From positions 1,612,001 to 1,676,000 of the forward strand of contig NZ_OU659204.1 in NCBI RefSeq assembly GCF_915403165.1: a DNA stretch of 64,000 nt, given 5' to 3'. The notes under the pieces were generated by a model. The model was not told the origin of the DNA. It did no database searches and saw nothing but the letters and a program-made list of their open reading frames with translations. This DNA comes from Providencia alcalifaciens. Its GTDB lineage: Bacteria > Pseudomonadota > Gammaproteobacteria > Enterobacterales > Enterobacteriaceae. Shown here one piece after another: positions 8,944 to 18,133 of the stretch. Position 1 is the stretch's first letter. Every line of letters begins with the position of its first letter. Made by a program: the position numbers and the translations under genes.

Positions 8944-9324
8944 ATGTACTCATCTCTCATTTCTATTGCTTTAGGTTCCGTTTTAGGTGGCTGGTTAAGA
9001 TGGTTGATTGGCTTAAAGCTGAATAACCTGCACCCTCATATTCCATTTGGTACTGTTTTTGTCAATTTAGTTGGCGGCTTTATCATTGGTTTTGCTGTCT
9101 CTTACTTTGCTAGCGCAAATATTAATCCTGCCTATAAACTGTTTATTGTCACAGGCTTTTGTGGGGCGTTTACGACGTTTTCGACATTTTCGTTGGAGGT
9201 GTTGGTGATGCTGCAAGAAGGGAAGTTGGCTGTGGCATTCAGCACGATCGCAATTCATGTTCTCGGCGCTTTATTATTTACGTTACTCGGCATGCTGTGC
9301 CATAACATGATCTCTCAAGGATAA
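8944..9324 (+). CDS. crcB: Fluoride ion channel CrcB/Fluc
   Basis: A 126-aa protein with four membrane segments that works as a dual-topology dimer exporting fluoride. The family signatures GTVFVNLVGGFIIG and GFCGAFTTFSTFSLE are intact, including the Phe-box phenylalanines. The ATG at 8944 is chosen because AAGGA sits 8 nt upstream; the GTG at 8938 is too close to it. Expression is set by the fluoride riboswitch directly upstream. A strong terminator follows. Confidence 0.95.
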   Translation: MYSSLISIALGSVLGGWLRWLIGLKLNNLHPHIPFGTVFVNLVGGFIIGFAVSYFASANINPAYKLFIVTGFCGAFTTFSTFSLEVLVMLQEGKLAVAFSTIAIHVLGALLFTLLGMLCHNMISQG

Positions 9325-9372
9325 TAGATTCTAATAAAGTATTTGTTTCCCACTCATTATTTTCGTACGATT

Positions 9373-9410
9373 AATAGTCTATTTTCAGATGCAAATAGGC
9401 TATTTTTGTT
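9373..9410 (+). terminator. Terminator of crcB
   Basis: A 12-bp stem (AATAGTCTATTT with AAATAGGCTATT, one G-U) is followed by TTTGTTT, 49 bp after the crcB stop. Confidence 0.85.
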
Positions 9411-9920
9411 TCTATTTTGAGCAAAAAAAGAGAATGGTGAAATAAAGCAGAATATATTAATAACTGTAGTAATGAGCCATTTTTATCATGATATAACTGC
9501 ATCAAAATGGTGAAAGCATAAAAATATATAGCAGGGCAATAGATTATAAATTTAGCGTTTCCCTTACCCTGAAGAAGTATGAATTATCATCAAATATAAC
9601 GCATAAAACATATCCTATTAAAAACGGTTCTGAATACGAAACTATTGCTCTGTATTTTCATTCAATCCCCTCATATATGACTTTTGAATCTACAACTTTT
9701 TGCTAGTGTATTTTCAAGCTTACACTGTAACTTAATCTATACATCTATTTATTCAATGTTATGATGAAATTGTTGTTTAAATGTAATGGCTTGGATGGAT
9801 ATGTGCTATTTGGCTTTGTTTTGTTCTTTGTTTTGAATGAATAAATCTGACATATCAAAATTAATAGATTAAATAACTAAAACAGAAATAAATAAAAATA
9901 ATAAATACGGGGAAAAACTT
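9411..9920. other. AT-rich intergenic region
   Basis: About 510 bp between the crcB terminator and the carrier gene at 9921. No ORF with coding character, tRNA or clear hairpin was found. It presumably holds the promoter of the 9921-12409 pair. Confidence 0.5.
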
Positions 9921-11144
9921 ATGTCACAAATGTTAGCTCTGTTATTAATTGTCGGGATACTGTACATCGGGGATGCCATCGCAGTACGAACAAAAGCGTG
10001 GATCCCATCGGTGTTTGTTTGCGCTGTATTATTCCTTTTAGGTTATTGGACATTCTTTCCTAAAGATATTGTGAGCATTGCGGGAATACCAAAAGTTGTC
10101 GCCGTGATGCTGATGTATTTACTCATTACCAATATGGGTACATTGCTCTCATTGAAAGAACTTTTACACCAATGGAAGACTATTTTAATTTCGTTATCCG
10201 GTATTTTGGGGATCATAGTCTTTATTTATGGGGTAGGTCTGGCGTTATTTGATTTAAATACGGTATTAGTTGCAATCCCGCCATTAGTCGGTGGCATTGT
10301 CTCTTCATTAATTATGTCAAAAGGTGCCGCGGAAGCTGGGCTGGTGGATCTCTCGGTATTTGCCATCTTAATTTATGTGATGCAAGGTTTTGCCGGTTAT
10401 CCGCTAACGGCCATCATGTTGAAGCGTGAAGGTCGCCGAGTGCTTGAGCAATATCGCAATGGTACTTGGAAAGAGTCATTGGCCGTTGACGGTGCGGATG
10501 ATGTGGAAGTCAAAACACTGGCATCTGAAAGTGCAATGCCTCGCATGTTCAAGCGAATTCCAAGCCACTATAACACCAGCTATTTCCAATTTTTACGCTT
10601 AGTGGTGGTGGGGTATCTCGCCTATTTAGTCTCTACCGTTGCCGCGCCTTATGTCAGCATCAGCCCGTTTGTTTTGTGCTTATTATTTGGCGTTATTGCT
10701 TCGTCGATGGGCTTTTTAGAAAGGCAGCCTCTGCAGAAAGCCAACGGTTTTGGCTTTGCTATCATGGCATTAATGCTGTTTATCTTTGATACGTTAAATC
10801 ATGCGACACCGGATATGTTGTTAAGATTGGTCTACCCAATGGTGGTGTTGATCGTGGCCGCGGTCATCGGCATGTTTATCGCATCTTGGATTGTGGGAAA
10901 AATTCTAGGAGTATCAAAAGAGATGGCTTTCGCGGTCTCATTGACGGCACTGTATGGTTTCCCTGCGGATTATATCATCACCAATGAAGCCATTAACGCA
11001 CTGACCAAAGATGAAAAAGAGCGTCAAATTTTAACTAGCCATATGTTAGGACCAATGTTAGTTGGTGGTTTTATCTCTGTCACAATGGTTTCCGTGGTAT
11101 TAGCGGGGATTATGGTCGCCTACATCGTGCCTGTTGCGGCATAA
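9921..11144 (+). CDS. Uncharacterised multi-pass membrane protein, probable carrier
   Basis: A 407-aa protein with about ten to twelve hydrophobic segments and a charged cytoplasmic loop near residues 165-215 (KREGRRVLEQYRNGTWKES). The glycine-rich IPPLVGGIVSSLIMSKGAAEAG is duplicated in spirit by ALYGFPADYIITNEA near the C-terminus, suggesting an inverted-repeat carrier fold loosely like GltS-type symporters. I do not recognise the family. The next gene, 80 bp on, is an M20 amidohydrolase, so it may import or export an N-acyl amino acid or peptide, or its hydrolysis product. ATG preceded by GGGG. Confidence 0.7.
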   Translation: MSQMLALLLIVGILYIGDAIAVRTKAWIPSVFVCAVLFLLGYWTFFPKDIVSIAGIPKVVAVMLMYLLITNMGTLLSLKELLHQWKTILISLSGILGIIVFIYGVGLALFDLNTVLVAIPPLVGGIVSSLIMSKGAAEAGLVDLSVFAILIYVMQGFAGYPLTAIMLKREGRRVLEQYRNGTWKESLAVDGADDVEVKTLASESAMPRMFKRIPSHYNTSYFQFLRLVVVGYLAYLVSTVAAPYVSISPFVLCLLFGVIASSMGFLERQPLQKANGFGFAIMALMLFIFDTLNHATPDMLLRLVYPMVVLIVAAVIGMFIASWIVGKILGVSKEMAFAVSLTALYGFPADYIITNEAINALTKDEKERQILTSHMLGPMLVGGFISVTMVSVVLAGIMVAYIVPVAA

Positions 11145-11224
11145 CGATATATAGAATATTAGAATTTAACACGCTGAAAAATAACAGTTTAAGAAAGCGA
11201 AAAGAATAGAAAAAGGACAGGAAA

Positions 11225-12409
11225 ATGGTCAATAACAGCATCACAGCATCCGTTAAAAAACACACAGAAGCGATGATTGCTTTTCGTCGCGATCTTCATT
11301 CACATCCAGAATTGCCTTTTGAGGAAGTGAGAACCACGAAGCGTATTGCACAAGAGTTGGCAAAAATTGGTATTGAGTATCGTCTCACTGAACCTACCGG
11401 AATTATTGCGGACATTAAAGGCGGTAAACCCGGAAAGACGGTCGCTTTACGTGCGGATATTGATGCATTGCCTGTTCAGGAATTGAATGATTCCCTTGAG
11501 TACAAGTCGACAAATCAAGGGAAGATGCACGCGTGTGGGCATGATGCGCATACCGCGATGTTATTAACCGCAGCCAAAGCGTTATATGAAGTGCGCGATG
11601 AGTTAAAAGGAAATATTCGCCTGATTTTTCAACCGGCTGAAGAAATAGCGCAGGGCGCTAAAGCGATGGTAAAACAAGGCGCAGTGGATAATGTCGACAA
11701 CGTGTTTGGTATGCACATCTGGTCCACGACACCATCAGGAAAAGTATCGTGTAATGTCGGCGGGACATTCGCCTCTGCAGACTTGTTGGTCGTGAAGTTT
11801 AAAGGGCGTGGTGGGCACGGTTCGATGCCGGAAGCGACCGTTGATGCCGCAATCGTTGCCTCGTCATTTGTGATGAATTTACAAGCGGTGGTTTCCCGTG
11901 AAACTTCCTCGCTAGACTCTGCCGTTGTGACTATCGGAAAAATGGAAGTAGGTACCCGATTTAACGTGATTGCAGAAAATGCGGTACTGGATGGAACGGT
12001 ACGTTGTTTTGACATTGAAACTCGTACTCGTATTGAAGCGGCGATCCGCCGTTATGCCGAACATACTGCCGCGATGTACGGTGCCACCGCTGAAGTGGAT
12101 TATATCTACGGTACGCTGCCAGTGATTAACGAAGAGCGCAGTGCATTACTGGCCCAGTCGGTGATCAGTGAAGCATTTGGTGAAAATGCATTAATGGCAG
12201 AAAGACCAACACCAGGCGGGGAGGATTTTAGCTTCTATATGGAAAACATCCCGGGTTGTTTTGCATTATTAGGTTCCGGTAACCCAGAAAAAGATACCCA
12301 ATGGGCTCATCACCACGGCTGTTTTAATATTGATGAAGATGTGATGGCATCAGGTGCAGAACTGTATGCGCAATATGCATGGTCTTATTTGCAGCAAGAT
12401 AAGTTTTAA
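11225..12409 (+). CDS. M20-family amidohydrolase (hippurate hydrolase/aminoacylase-like)
   Basis: A 394-aa M20D metallopeptidase-fold enzyme hydrolysing N-acyl amino acids or related amides. Metal and catalytic motifs: HSHPEL near 25, RADIDALP near 77, HACGHD at 102-107, QPAEE at 136-140, GMHIW near 163, GRGGHGSMPE in the dimerisation insert, GGEDFSFY near 329 and a C-terminal HHHGCFNIDE. It follows the carrier gene with an AGGA-type ribosome binding site and is closed by a strong terminator, so both form one operon. The substrate is not identifiable. Confidence 0.85.
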   Translation: MVNNSITASVKKHTEAMIAFRRDLHSHPELPFEEVRTTKRIAQELAKIGIEYRLTEPTGIIADIKGGKPGKTVALRADIDALPVQELNDSLEYKSTNQGKMHACGHDAHTAMLLTAAKALYEVRDELKGNIRLIFQPAEEIAQGAKAMVKQGAVDNVDNVFGMHIWSTTPSGKVSCNVGGTFASADLLVVKFKGRGGHGSMPEATVDAAIVASSFVMNLQAVVSRETSSLDSAVVTIGKMEVGTRFNVIAENAVLDGTVRCFDIETRTRIEAAIRRYAEHTAAMYGATAEVDYIYGTLPVINEERSALLAQSVISEAFGENALMAERPTPGGEDFSFYMENIPGCFALLGSGNPEKDTQWAHHHGCFNIDEDVMASGAELYAQYAWSYLQQDKF

Positions 12410-12479
12410 TAAAAGAATAAGATTTAATGCAGGAAATAGGCGGTTTGGGTTTCACATCATTATAATAGATTATTGAATC

Positions 12480-12516
12480 AAGCCTGAGCAATAAATACAT
12501 TGCTCAGGCTTTTCTT
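12480..12516 (+). terminator. Terminator of the carrier-amidohydrolase operon
   Basis: A 12-bp perfect stem (AAGCCTGAGCAA with TTGCTCAGGCTT), an 8-nt loop and TTCTTTT tail. Confidence 0.92.
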
Positions 12517-12581
12517 TTGTATTTTAAATCGAGATATTAACCGCCCAATCCCATTTAATTAAAGGGTGGCTAGGAATTTTA

Positions 12582-12758
12582 TTACGAATTATGGTGAATA
12601 AAAATGGCGTCTCTAAGACGTTGTTGCAGCTCGAAGCGTTGCTCTTGAGTAAGCTTATCATCATGAGAAAGCTGCATTAGCATTTCATTCATATTATGAA
12701 CGGAGTTTTCATCTAGCAATAAAACGACTTTGTTTGTTATTTCTTGATAGTAATCCAC
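12582..12758 (-). CDS. Small YdcY-like (DUF2526) protein
   Basis: A 58-aa product starting VDYYQEITNKVV, on a GTG with GGAGG 7 nt upstream. The segment HNMNEMLMQLSHDDKLTQEQ and then RFELQQRLRDAIFIHH closely follows E. coli YdcY (AHMNELLIALSDDAELSRED...QQRLRTAIAHH), supporting a real gene of that family. Function is unknown. It lies 27 bp downstream of the XRE-cupin regulator on the same strand and may be cotranscribed with it. E. coli YdcY is a little longer at the C-terminus. Confidence 0.78.
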   Translation of the reverse strand: MDYYQEITNKVVLLLDENSVHNMNEMLMQLSHDDKLTQEQRFELQQRLRDAIFIHHNS

Positions 12759-12785
12759 GGTAAATCCTCCAGCTTATTGGGCTAA

Positions 12786-13355
12786 TTAATTCTGTTTATC
12801 AATCACCATGACTGCCATAGTGTTTGGTTCAAGTGCGCGCATAATGTGGGGCTCATCACCTCGGTAGTGAATATAGTCACCGACATTGAGCTCCACAGGG
12901 TTGTCGAGTGGCCCAACTAATGCTCTGCCTGACATCAAAATTATATGCTCAGTGACATCATGCATATGGGGTTCTGAAACGCGATCTCGACCCGGCTGTG
13001 CAACAACCGTATAAATATCCCGTTGAGAATTAGCGGGCGCAGAAGAGAGCAAATAGGCCAAATAGTTGGCGTGCTCTGCACTCACAGGGGTACCTTCGCC
13101 ATGGCGGATCACACTCACTGCCGCACGTTTTTCTTCAATTAAACGGGAAAAAGGAATATCCAGCGCAACACATAACGCCCATAGGGTTTCAATGCTGGGA
13201 TTACCGCTACCCGCTTCTAATTGGGATAGTGTGGATTTGGCGATCCCCGCTTTACGCGCAAGTTCAGAGAGAGAAAGTCCACTTTTTTGCCTTTCACAAG
13301 CCAATGATTTTGAGATTAATTCGATAGGGGGTGTGAATAAGGTCAACTTTAACAT
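12786..13355 (-). CDS. XRE-family regulator with C-terminal cupin domain
   Basis: About 189 aa. The N-terminal helix-turn-helix (LSLSELARKAGIAKSTLSQLE, then GNPSIETLWALC) is followed by a cupin domain with the metal-type histidines in EPHMHDVTEHIILMSGRA and DEPHIM. Such regulators sense small ligands. It is divergent from azlCD and probably controls branched-chain amino acid export. The start is uncertain: ATG 13355 is used here, GTG 13370 lies within a 14-bp repeat, and a TTG at 13346 has AGGA at the best spacing. Confidence 0.85.
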   Translation of the reverse strand: MLKLTLFTPPIELISKSLACERQKSGLSLSELARKAGIAKSTLSQLEAGSGNPSIETLWALCVALDIPFSRLIEEKRAAVSVIRHGEGTPVSAEHANYLAYLLSSAPANSQRDIYTVVAQPGRDRVSEPHMHDVTEHIILMSGRALVGPLDNPVELNVGDYIHYRGDEPHIMRALEPNTMAVMVIDKQN

Positions 13356-13360
13356 CCTAT

Positions 13361-13402
13361 TTGATTGCACTTAATTGATTGAACTTAATTGATTGCACTT
13401 AG
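13361..13402. repeat. Three tandem 14-bp repeats in the azl control region
   Basis: Units are TTGATTGCACTTAA, TTGATTGAACTTAA and TTGATTGCACTTAG, exactly adjacent, between the XRE-cupin regulator and azlC. The 14-bp period is not helical. They could be an array of sites for the XRE-cupin protein or a slippage-prone spacer. They overlap the possible GTG start of the regulator. Confidence 0.85.
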
Positions 13403-13454
13403 CCTAAGATATCGACATAATGAACGAATGTTTTTTATATCGAACGGTTGTTCT

Positions 13455-14126
13455 ATGCAGACATCTACATTTCAGTTTTCTATTCTCCATAATAGCACAG
13501 TGAAAAATATTGCACTGGTGTGTATTGCAGACTTAATTGTGGGAATTTCCTATGGTGCATTAGCCCATTCACAAGGTTTTGATTGGTGGGTGCCGTTGAT
13601 GCTATCCATTTTTGTGCTAGCAGGTGCCTCCGAGTTTCTGTTTATTGGCGTGGTATTTTCAGGGGGAAGCCCTCTGTCCGCCGCCTTAGCTGGGTTATTA
13701 GTTAACTCGCGCCATATTCCATTCAGTTTTGCCGTCAGTGAGTTAACAGGAAAAGGGGCAAAATCGCTGCTGGGATATCACATTATGAATGATGAAAGTG
13801 TGGTTTTTGGCTTAGCGCAAGACAGCGAAAGAGAGAAAACAGCCGCATTTTGGTTATGCGGATTAGGGATTTTAATCTGCTGGCCTGTCGGTGTGGTCAT
13901 CGGAGAAATTCTGGGAAGCTTTATTCAAGATACCCATGCGCTAGGGATGGATGCCATGTTTCCCGCCATTATTTTAGCGCTGAGTTTACCCGCGTTGAAA
14001 GATAAGCGCTTAAGACTCGCTGCGATAGTAGGAGCTGTGGTTGCTGTGGTAACAACACCGGTATTACCTGTGGGGATCCCAGTTTTACTAGCCTTATTGA
14101 GTTTAGTTATCTATATAAGGAAATGA
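13455..14126 (+). CDS. azlC: AzlC-type branched-chain amino acid exporter, large subunit
   Basis: A 223-aa AzlC/YgaZ-family membrane protein. Typical motifs are GISYGALAHSQGFDWW, AGASEFLFIGVVF, LLVNSRHIPFSFAVSEL and the LGMDAMFPAIILAL repeat. With AzlD/YgaH it exports valine and related amino acids in characterised homologues. The start is placed at ATG 13455; ATG 13428 is also possible and neither has a good ribosome binding site. It overlaps azlD by 4 bp or less. Confidence 0.85.
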   Translation: MQTSTFQFSILHNSTVKNIALVCIADLIVGISYGALAHSQGFDWWVPLMLSIFVLAGASEFLFIGVVFSGGSPLSAALAGLLVNSRHIPFSFAVSELTGKGAKSLLGYHIMNDESVVFGLAQDSEREKTAAFWLCGLGILICWPVGVVIGEILGSFIQDTHALGMDAMFPAIILALSLPALKDKRLRLAAIVGAVVAVVTTPVLPVGIPVLLALLSLVIYIRK

Positions 14127-14449
14127 TGATGATGGAACATCCGTGGTTAATTATTAGTGGTATTTTTGTGTTAGCGATTGGCACTTATTTGATGCGGGCA
14201 TCCGGCGCATTGCTGAAAGGGCGGGTCAATTTAACAGAGCAAAATAAAGCCCTGTTTTCGGCTGCTGCCATTGTAATTTTATTTTCAGTCGCGATGACCT
14301 CAACACTCTTTTCAGGTAATGAATTATCGGATTTACCGAAAATAATTGGGGTGGTGGTGGCAGGTATTCTGACTTGGTATCGTAAGCCATTTATTGTGAT
14401 TGTTTTGTCAGCGGCGATAGTCACAGCGCTATTGCGCTGGTTATTTTAG
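14123..14449 (+). CDS. azlD: AzlD-type branched-chain amino acid exporter, small subunit
   Basis: About 108 aa with four hydrophobic segments, matching AzlD/YgaH proteins (GTYLMRASGALLKGR, PFIVIVLSAAIVTALL). The gene begins at a run of four consecutive ATG codons (14123, 14126, 14129, 14132); AAGG at 14117-14120 favours 14126 or 14129. The first ATG overlaps the azlC stop (ATGA), indicating translational coupling. Confidence 0.85.
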   Translation: MMMMEHPWLIISGIFVLAIGTYLMRASGALLKGRVNLTEQNKALFSAAAIVILFSVAMTSTLFSGNELSDLPKIIGVVVAGILTWYRKPFIVIVLSAAIVTALLRWLF

Positions 14450-14450
14450 T

Positions 14451-14480
14451 TAAAAAAAAGCCCCTATGGCATTAGGGGCT
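14451..14480 (-). terminator. Terminator for the small envelope-protein gene (minus strand)
   Basis: An 8-bp stem (AGCCCCTA with TAGGGGCT) and 6-nt loop. On the minus strand it is followed by eight T, so it ends transcription from 14906. It also lies directly after azlD and may help there. Confidence 0.85.
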
Positions 14481-14603
14481 AAAATTAGGGATATACCTAA
14501 ACGTTATTGTGTCAATTAAGATACTGATTTTTAACTAACAATGCCAAAAGGTTGATGTTATCAGTGTAACAGGCACAGCCTATGGTTTAGGTTGACGCAT
14601 TCA

Positions 14604-14906
14604 TTATTTAGCTGCGGGAGCCGTAGCAGGAACAGGCATCGGTTGTGCGGGCTTGAATTCTGGCACTTCCACGACAGACATTTTCACCATATAGCGCTTG
14701 CCATCTTCAATTTTAGGCGTATCGTTCGCCAGTTTTTTCAGGGTTTCATTAGGTTTGGTGGTTTGTTCAGTCACGCTATACACCATATTATGATGATTTC
14801 CACCGTGATGGCGTGGTGATTTGTTCATATCAACATTAGCGGCTGCAGCAGCAAAGCCAACAGACAGTAAAACAGCAGCAAGCAAACCTTGGTTTAATTT
14901 GTTCAT
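14604..14906 (-). CDS. Small exported protein of unknown function
   Basis: A 100-aa protein with a signal peptide (MNKLNQGLLAAVLLSVGFAA to about AAAANA-type cleavage near residue 23), a His-rich patch (RHHGGNHHN) and a Pro/Ala-rich tail. I do not recognise it. The His patch could bind metal, but that is a guess. ATG with GGAG upstream; the sequence CTCAT...ATGAG around the ribosome binding site can form a weak hairpin. Monocistronic, ending at the 14451-14480 terminator. Confidence 0.7.
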   Translation of the reverse strand: MNKLNQGLLAAVLLSVGFAAAAANVDMNKSPRHHGGNHHNMVYSVTEQTTKPNETLKKLANDTPKIEDGKRYMVKMSVVEVPEFKPAQPMPVPATAPAAK

Positions 14907-15084
14907 CTTTTATCTCCTCATTAACGTGATGAGAGGATAATTCATCAATTAGATTTTCCTCGCAATGGCTTTTACCTGCTTTGACTGAAGCTCCATATTT
15001 CCTGCACGCTTTATCCTTTCTTTACACATTTTATTGAAAATAATGAGATTATTTTACGTAGGAAAGGGGGTGAAAGGGGAAGGA

Positions 15085-15109
15085 AGATAACCCAGAAAAA
15101 TCTCTGGGT
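15085..15109 (-). terminator. Hairpin after the YkgJ-type gene
   Basis: A 7-bp stem ACCCAGA with TCTGGGT just past the stop at 15119 on the minus strand. The T-tract is poor, so termination is uncertain. Confidence 0.45.
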
Positions 15110-15118
15110 CATTGACGG

Positions 15119-15508
15119 TTAGCACGCGATTTGCGGTTGCTGTGGCTCTAGAGGGGGTAAACCATAGGCTGCGCGAGCACGGTCGCAGGCCTCATTATGG
15201 ATGCCGTTATGCCACGATTGTTCGAATTCTCGGCATGGCGTTGGCCGTTGTTCATAAATGGAGCAAGAGACACATTCCCCGACGGTGCCTCCAAGTGCGG
15301 TGCAGCGGGTATTCGGCTTTTGATTTGTACCTTGCATACAGCTCATAAAGGGGGTGATTTGCTCTGTTAAATGTTGAGGTACCGAACCACCGCCAGCTTC
15401 TGATTCGGCCCAATAAAATGAGACGCGAAAGTAAGCACAACAAGCACCACAGCTGACACAGGGGTTATCTGAAGGATCAGTTTTTAGTATATGAATAATA
15501 TTGGTCAT
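15119..15508 (-). CDS. YkgJ-family cysteine-cluster protein
   Basis: A 129-aa protein of the YkgJ/YcgN-like zinc/iron-chelating family. The cysteine pattern is [16 protein letters not shown] at the N-terminus, then [31 protein letters not shown], consistent with one or two bound metal ions. Its biochemical role is unknown. The start at 15508 lacks a clear ribosome binding site; a 6-bp hairpin (TCCCGT with ACGGGA, about 15537-15554) lies upstream. Confidence 0.8.
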   Translation of the reverse strand: MTNIIHILKTDPSDNPCVSCGACCAYFRVSFYWAESEAGGGSVPQHLTEQITPFMSCMQGTNQKPNTRCTALGGTVGECVSCSIYEQRPTPCREFEQSWHNGIHNEACDRARAAYGLPPLEPQQPQIAC

Positions 15509-15735
15509 ATAAAAAATCTAACAATGAAGTTGATAGTTCCCGTAGGAAACGGGAGACGCAACACAGGCAGGAGGCCTAAGAAAATGTTGCTCAGCCTTTA
15601 TTATGTTACGCATCTTTACGTACTGGCAATATTTTTTAGAGTAAAAACCCGGTATTTTCCATCAAGTCAAAATAAAGTAAAAAATTTCAATCTGTTGTAG
15701 TTTGATAAAATGTACGAATGCAGAAAATGTAGACA

Positions 15736-15766
15736 CAAAAAAACCTGCCGTTTGACGGGCAGGTTT
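15736..15766 (-). terminator. Terminator of tcyP
   Basis: A 9-bp stem (AAACCTGCC with GGCAGGTTT), then a T-run on the minus strand, 27 bp past the tcyP stop. Confidence 0.9.
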
Positions 15767-15792
15767 CAATGAGTGTTAGGAGATTGGAACGA

Positions 15793-17184
15793 TTAGACGT
15801 GTTTTAAATCACCGTCATCATCTTGATTGAAAACTGACTTGTCCGTTTCGCCCATTAACTGGCTAGTTACGGTACCTGCAGTCATTGAGCCACTTACGTT
15901 CAGAGCAGTACGACCCATATCAATCAGAGGCTCGACTGAAATTAACAGCGCAACTAACGTGACAGGTAATCCCATCGCTGGCAGCACAATCAGTGCAGCA
16001 AAGGTTGCACCGCCACCGACACCGGCAACACCGGCAGAGCTGATAGTCACGATACCAACTAAGGTTGCAATCCACAGTGGATCAAATGGGTTGATCCCCA
16101 TCGTTGGTGCGACCATCACTGCTAACATCGCAGGGTAGATACCCGCACAACCGTTTTGACCGATAGTTGCACCGAAAGATGCCGAGAAACTTGCGATAGA
16201 TTCTGGCACACCAAAACGACGAGTTTGGGTTTCAATATTCAGTGGAATACTGGCTGCGCTTGAACGGCTAGTGAATGCAAATGTCAGTACGGGACCCGCT
16301 TTCTTAAAGAACTTAATTGGGTTTAAGCCCGTTGTCGCAACTAAGATACCGTGAACCACAAACATAATGGCTAACGCGACATAGGACGCGATGACGAAAG
16401 TTCCTAAGTTAATGATATCGGCTAAGTTAGAGCTTGCGACCACTTTGATCATCAGCGCCATTACACCGTAAGGGGTTAAACGCATGACTAAGCGAACGAG
16501 TTTCATTGCCCATGCCTGCATCACATCGATAGCCGCTAATGCTTTTTCACCGCGCTCTTTATCATCTTTAAACAGTTGCAGCGCAGCTACCCCTAAGAAG
16601 GCAGCAAAAATAACTACACTAATGATAGATGTTGGGCTTGCACCCGTTAAATCAGCAAACGGGTTTTTCGGGATAAAGGACAGGATTAACTGAGGAACCG
16701 TTAAATCTGAGACTTTACCAATATAATTTGTTTCAATGGCCGCTAGACGTGCAGTTTCAGATTGACCTTGAACCAGGCCTTCAGCGGTTAAGCCGAACAG
16801 GTTTGCGATCAAGATACCCACTAAAGCAGCAATGGCTGTGGTAAACAGCAGTGTGCCAATGGTTAAAAAGCTAATTTTCCCTAAAGAAGATGCCTTGTGG
16901 AGTCGAGCGACCGCACTCAGAATGGAGGCGAACACCAGAGGCATAATCACCATTTGTAACAGTTGAACGTAACCATTACCGACGATATTAAACCAAAGAA
17001 TGGAGTCTTTTACCGTTTGGTGACCGGAACCATACACAAGGTGAAGTCCGACACCATAAGCAACACCGAATACGAGACCCAGTAAAACTTTTTTGGACAG
17101 GCTCCAACCATTCGATCCGAGTTTTGCTAACAGTATTAAAAGTGCTACGAAAACGAGCACATTGATAACCAGAGGAATATTCAT
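15793..17184 (-). CDS. tcyP: L-cystine:cation symporter TcyP
   Basis: A 463-aa secondary carrier of the dicarboxylate/amino acid:cation family that imports L-cystine. The re-entrant serine-rich motif [15 protein letters not shown] and the second hairpin [19 protein letters not shown] are intact, and [21 protein letters not shown] is nearly identical to E. coli TcyP/YdjN. ATG 17184 is preferred (GGAG upstream, family N-terminus MNIPLV...). Monocistronic. In E. coli this gene belongs to the cysteine regulon; no CysB site was identified here. Confidence 0.93.
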   Translation of the reverse strand: MNIPLVINVLVFVALLILLAKLGSNGWSLSKKVLLGLVFGVAYGVGLHLVYGSGHQTVKDSILWFNIVGNGYVQLLQMVIMPLVFASILSAVARLHKASSLGKISFLTIGTLLFTTAIAALVGILIANLFGLTAEGLVQGQSETARLAAIETNYIGKVSDLTVPQLILSFIPKNPFADLTGASPTSIISVVIFAAFLGVAALQLFKDDKERGEKALAAIDVMQAWAMKLVRLVMRLTPYGVMALMIKVVASSNLADIINLGTFVIASYVALAIMFVVHGILVATTGLNPIKFFKKAGPVLTFAFTSRSSAASIPLNIETQTRRFGVPESIASFSASFGATIGQNGCAGIYPAMLAVMVAPTMGINPFDPLWIATLVGIVTISSAGVAGVGGGATFAALIVLPAMGLPVTLVALLISVEPLIDMGRTALNVSGSMTAGTVTSQLMGETDKSVFNQDDDGDLKHV

Positions 17185-17350
17185 TCCACACTCCAAATTG
17201 TAATTATTTTACATAATGATTCTTGTTGTTAATCCTTAATAGGTATAAGGATTTCATTTCTTCTAACAACTGGTTATATGATATCAGTTGAAGTTAGTCA
17301 TTACTTATAATCAAAAGTTATAATTTAGGTTGATTCATGCTTACAGTATA

Positions 17351-17941
17351 TTACAAAAGTGAGCTTTTTGTCGGTAAGTGTATATTTATCTGATTATTAA
17401 AATAATTTAGTGCGCTTTCAATTTGCTGGAACCAATCAGCGGAATGACCTGTTGGAATTAAGACAGCACAGACGGTCAAAAGCACAGCAATAAAGCGTTC
17501 CCCGCGTTTGCTGGACTTGCCACGTAAGATAGGAAAACAAAAACGTGTCGGTAGAGGCCATAAAAAAGGAACTCCCGATGGAGTCAGCATATCAGCCACT
17601 AAATGGCTCATATAACCGAGTAAAAATGCTTGGATAAGGTCGGTAGGTAAGTCCCAATAGTGAGGCAGCCACTGGTAACTGCTAATCAGTAAAATTAGCC
17701 AAGCAACTAGGCTGTGAGTGAACCCGCGATGCCCGCACAGTTTTGATATAGGTAATGAAATAATACGAAAAAGCCGCCCGAGGATAGATGAAGGGTGGTC
17801 AATATCAGGTAATAAGGCACCTAGCAACACCCCTGGCATCATATGTAACCAATCACCCTGAGCGAACTCTGGGGTAATTTGCAATTTATGAGCCATTACA
17901 AGCGATGCGACGGAAAAAAGCAGATGCCCTTCAGCAGTCAT
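17351..17941 (-). CDS. ydjM: YdjM-like inner-membrane metal-dependent hydrolase, SOS-regulated
   Basis: A 196-aa membrane protein of the YdjM family (DUF457-type). Conserved metal-binding histidines and aspartates are in MTAEGHLLFS, LLGALLPDIDHPSS, CGHRGFTHSLVAW and GYMSHLVADMLTPSG. A LexA box lies 15 to 36 bp before the start, as in E. coli where ydjM is part of the SOS regulon. The substrate is unknown; possible links to phospholipid or membrane repair are speculation. Confidence 0.88.
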   Translation of the reverse strand: MTAEGHLLFSVASLVMAHKLQITPEFAQGDWLHMMPGVLLGALLPDIDHPSSILGRLFRIISLPISKLCGHRGFTHSLVAWLILLISSYQWLPHYWDLPTDLIQAFLLGYMSHLVADMLTPSGVPFLWPLPTRFCFPILRGKSSKRGERFIAVLLTVCAVLIPTGHSADWFQQIESALNYFNNQINIHLPTKSSLL

Positions 17942-17956
17942 GGTGGATAAAATACC

Positions 17957-17976
17957 ATCTGTTTATCTATACAGTA
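17957..17976 (-). promoter_or_regulatory. LexA box upstream of ydjM
   Basis: On the minus strand the sequence is TACTGTATAGATAAACAGAT: CTG and CAG separated by an AT-rich 10-bp core, matching the E. coli consensus. It sits just before the ydjM start. Confidence 0.9.
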
Positions 17977-18073
17977 GGCGGGTAGTATAAAGGGTTTGTA
18001 GGAAATATGGTAGTAGGTGAGAGTTAAAAAAACTCTTATTTATTAGTTAATAACCGTAGGTTTTTATACTTTT

Positions 18074-18109
18074 TAAAAATTTCCCCTACGTGAAAAACGT
18101 AAGGGAAAT
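18074..18109 (-). terminator. Terminator of hxpB
   Basis: A stem of about 12 bp (ATTTCCCTTACGT with ACGTAGGGGAAAT, one mismatch) with a T-rich tail on the minus strand. Confidence 0.8.
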
Positions 18110-18133
18110 CATGTTTCGTTAACTTATTTAAGA

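Noticed and set aside
15537..15554. TCCCGT/ACGGGA hairpin as a terminator or small RNA
   Set aside because: Short stem, no T-tract on either strand and no promoter recognised.
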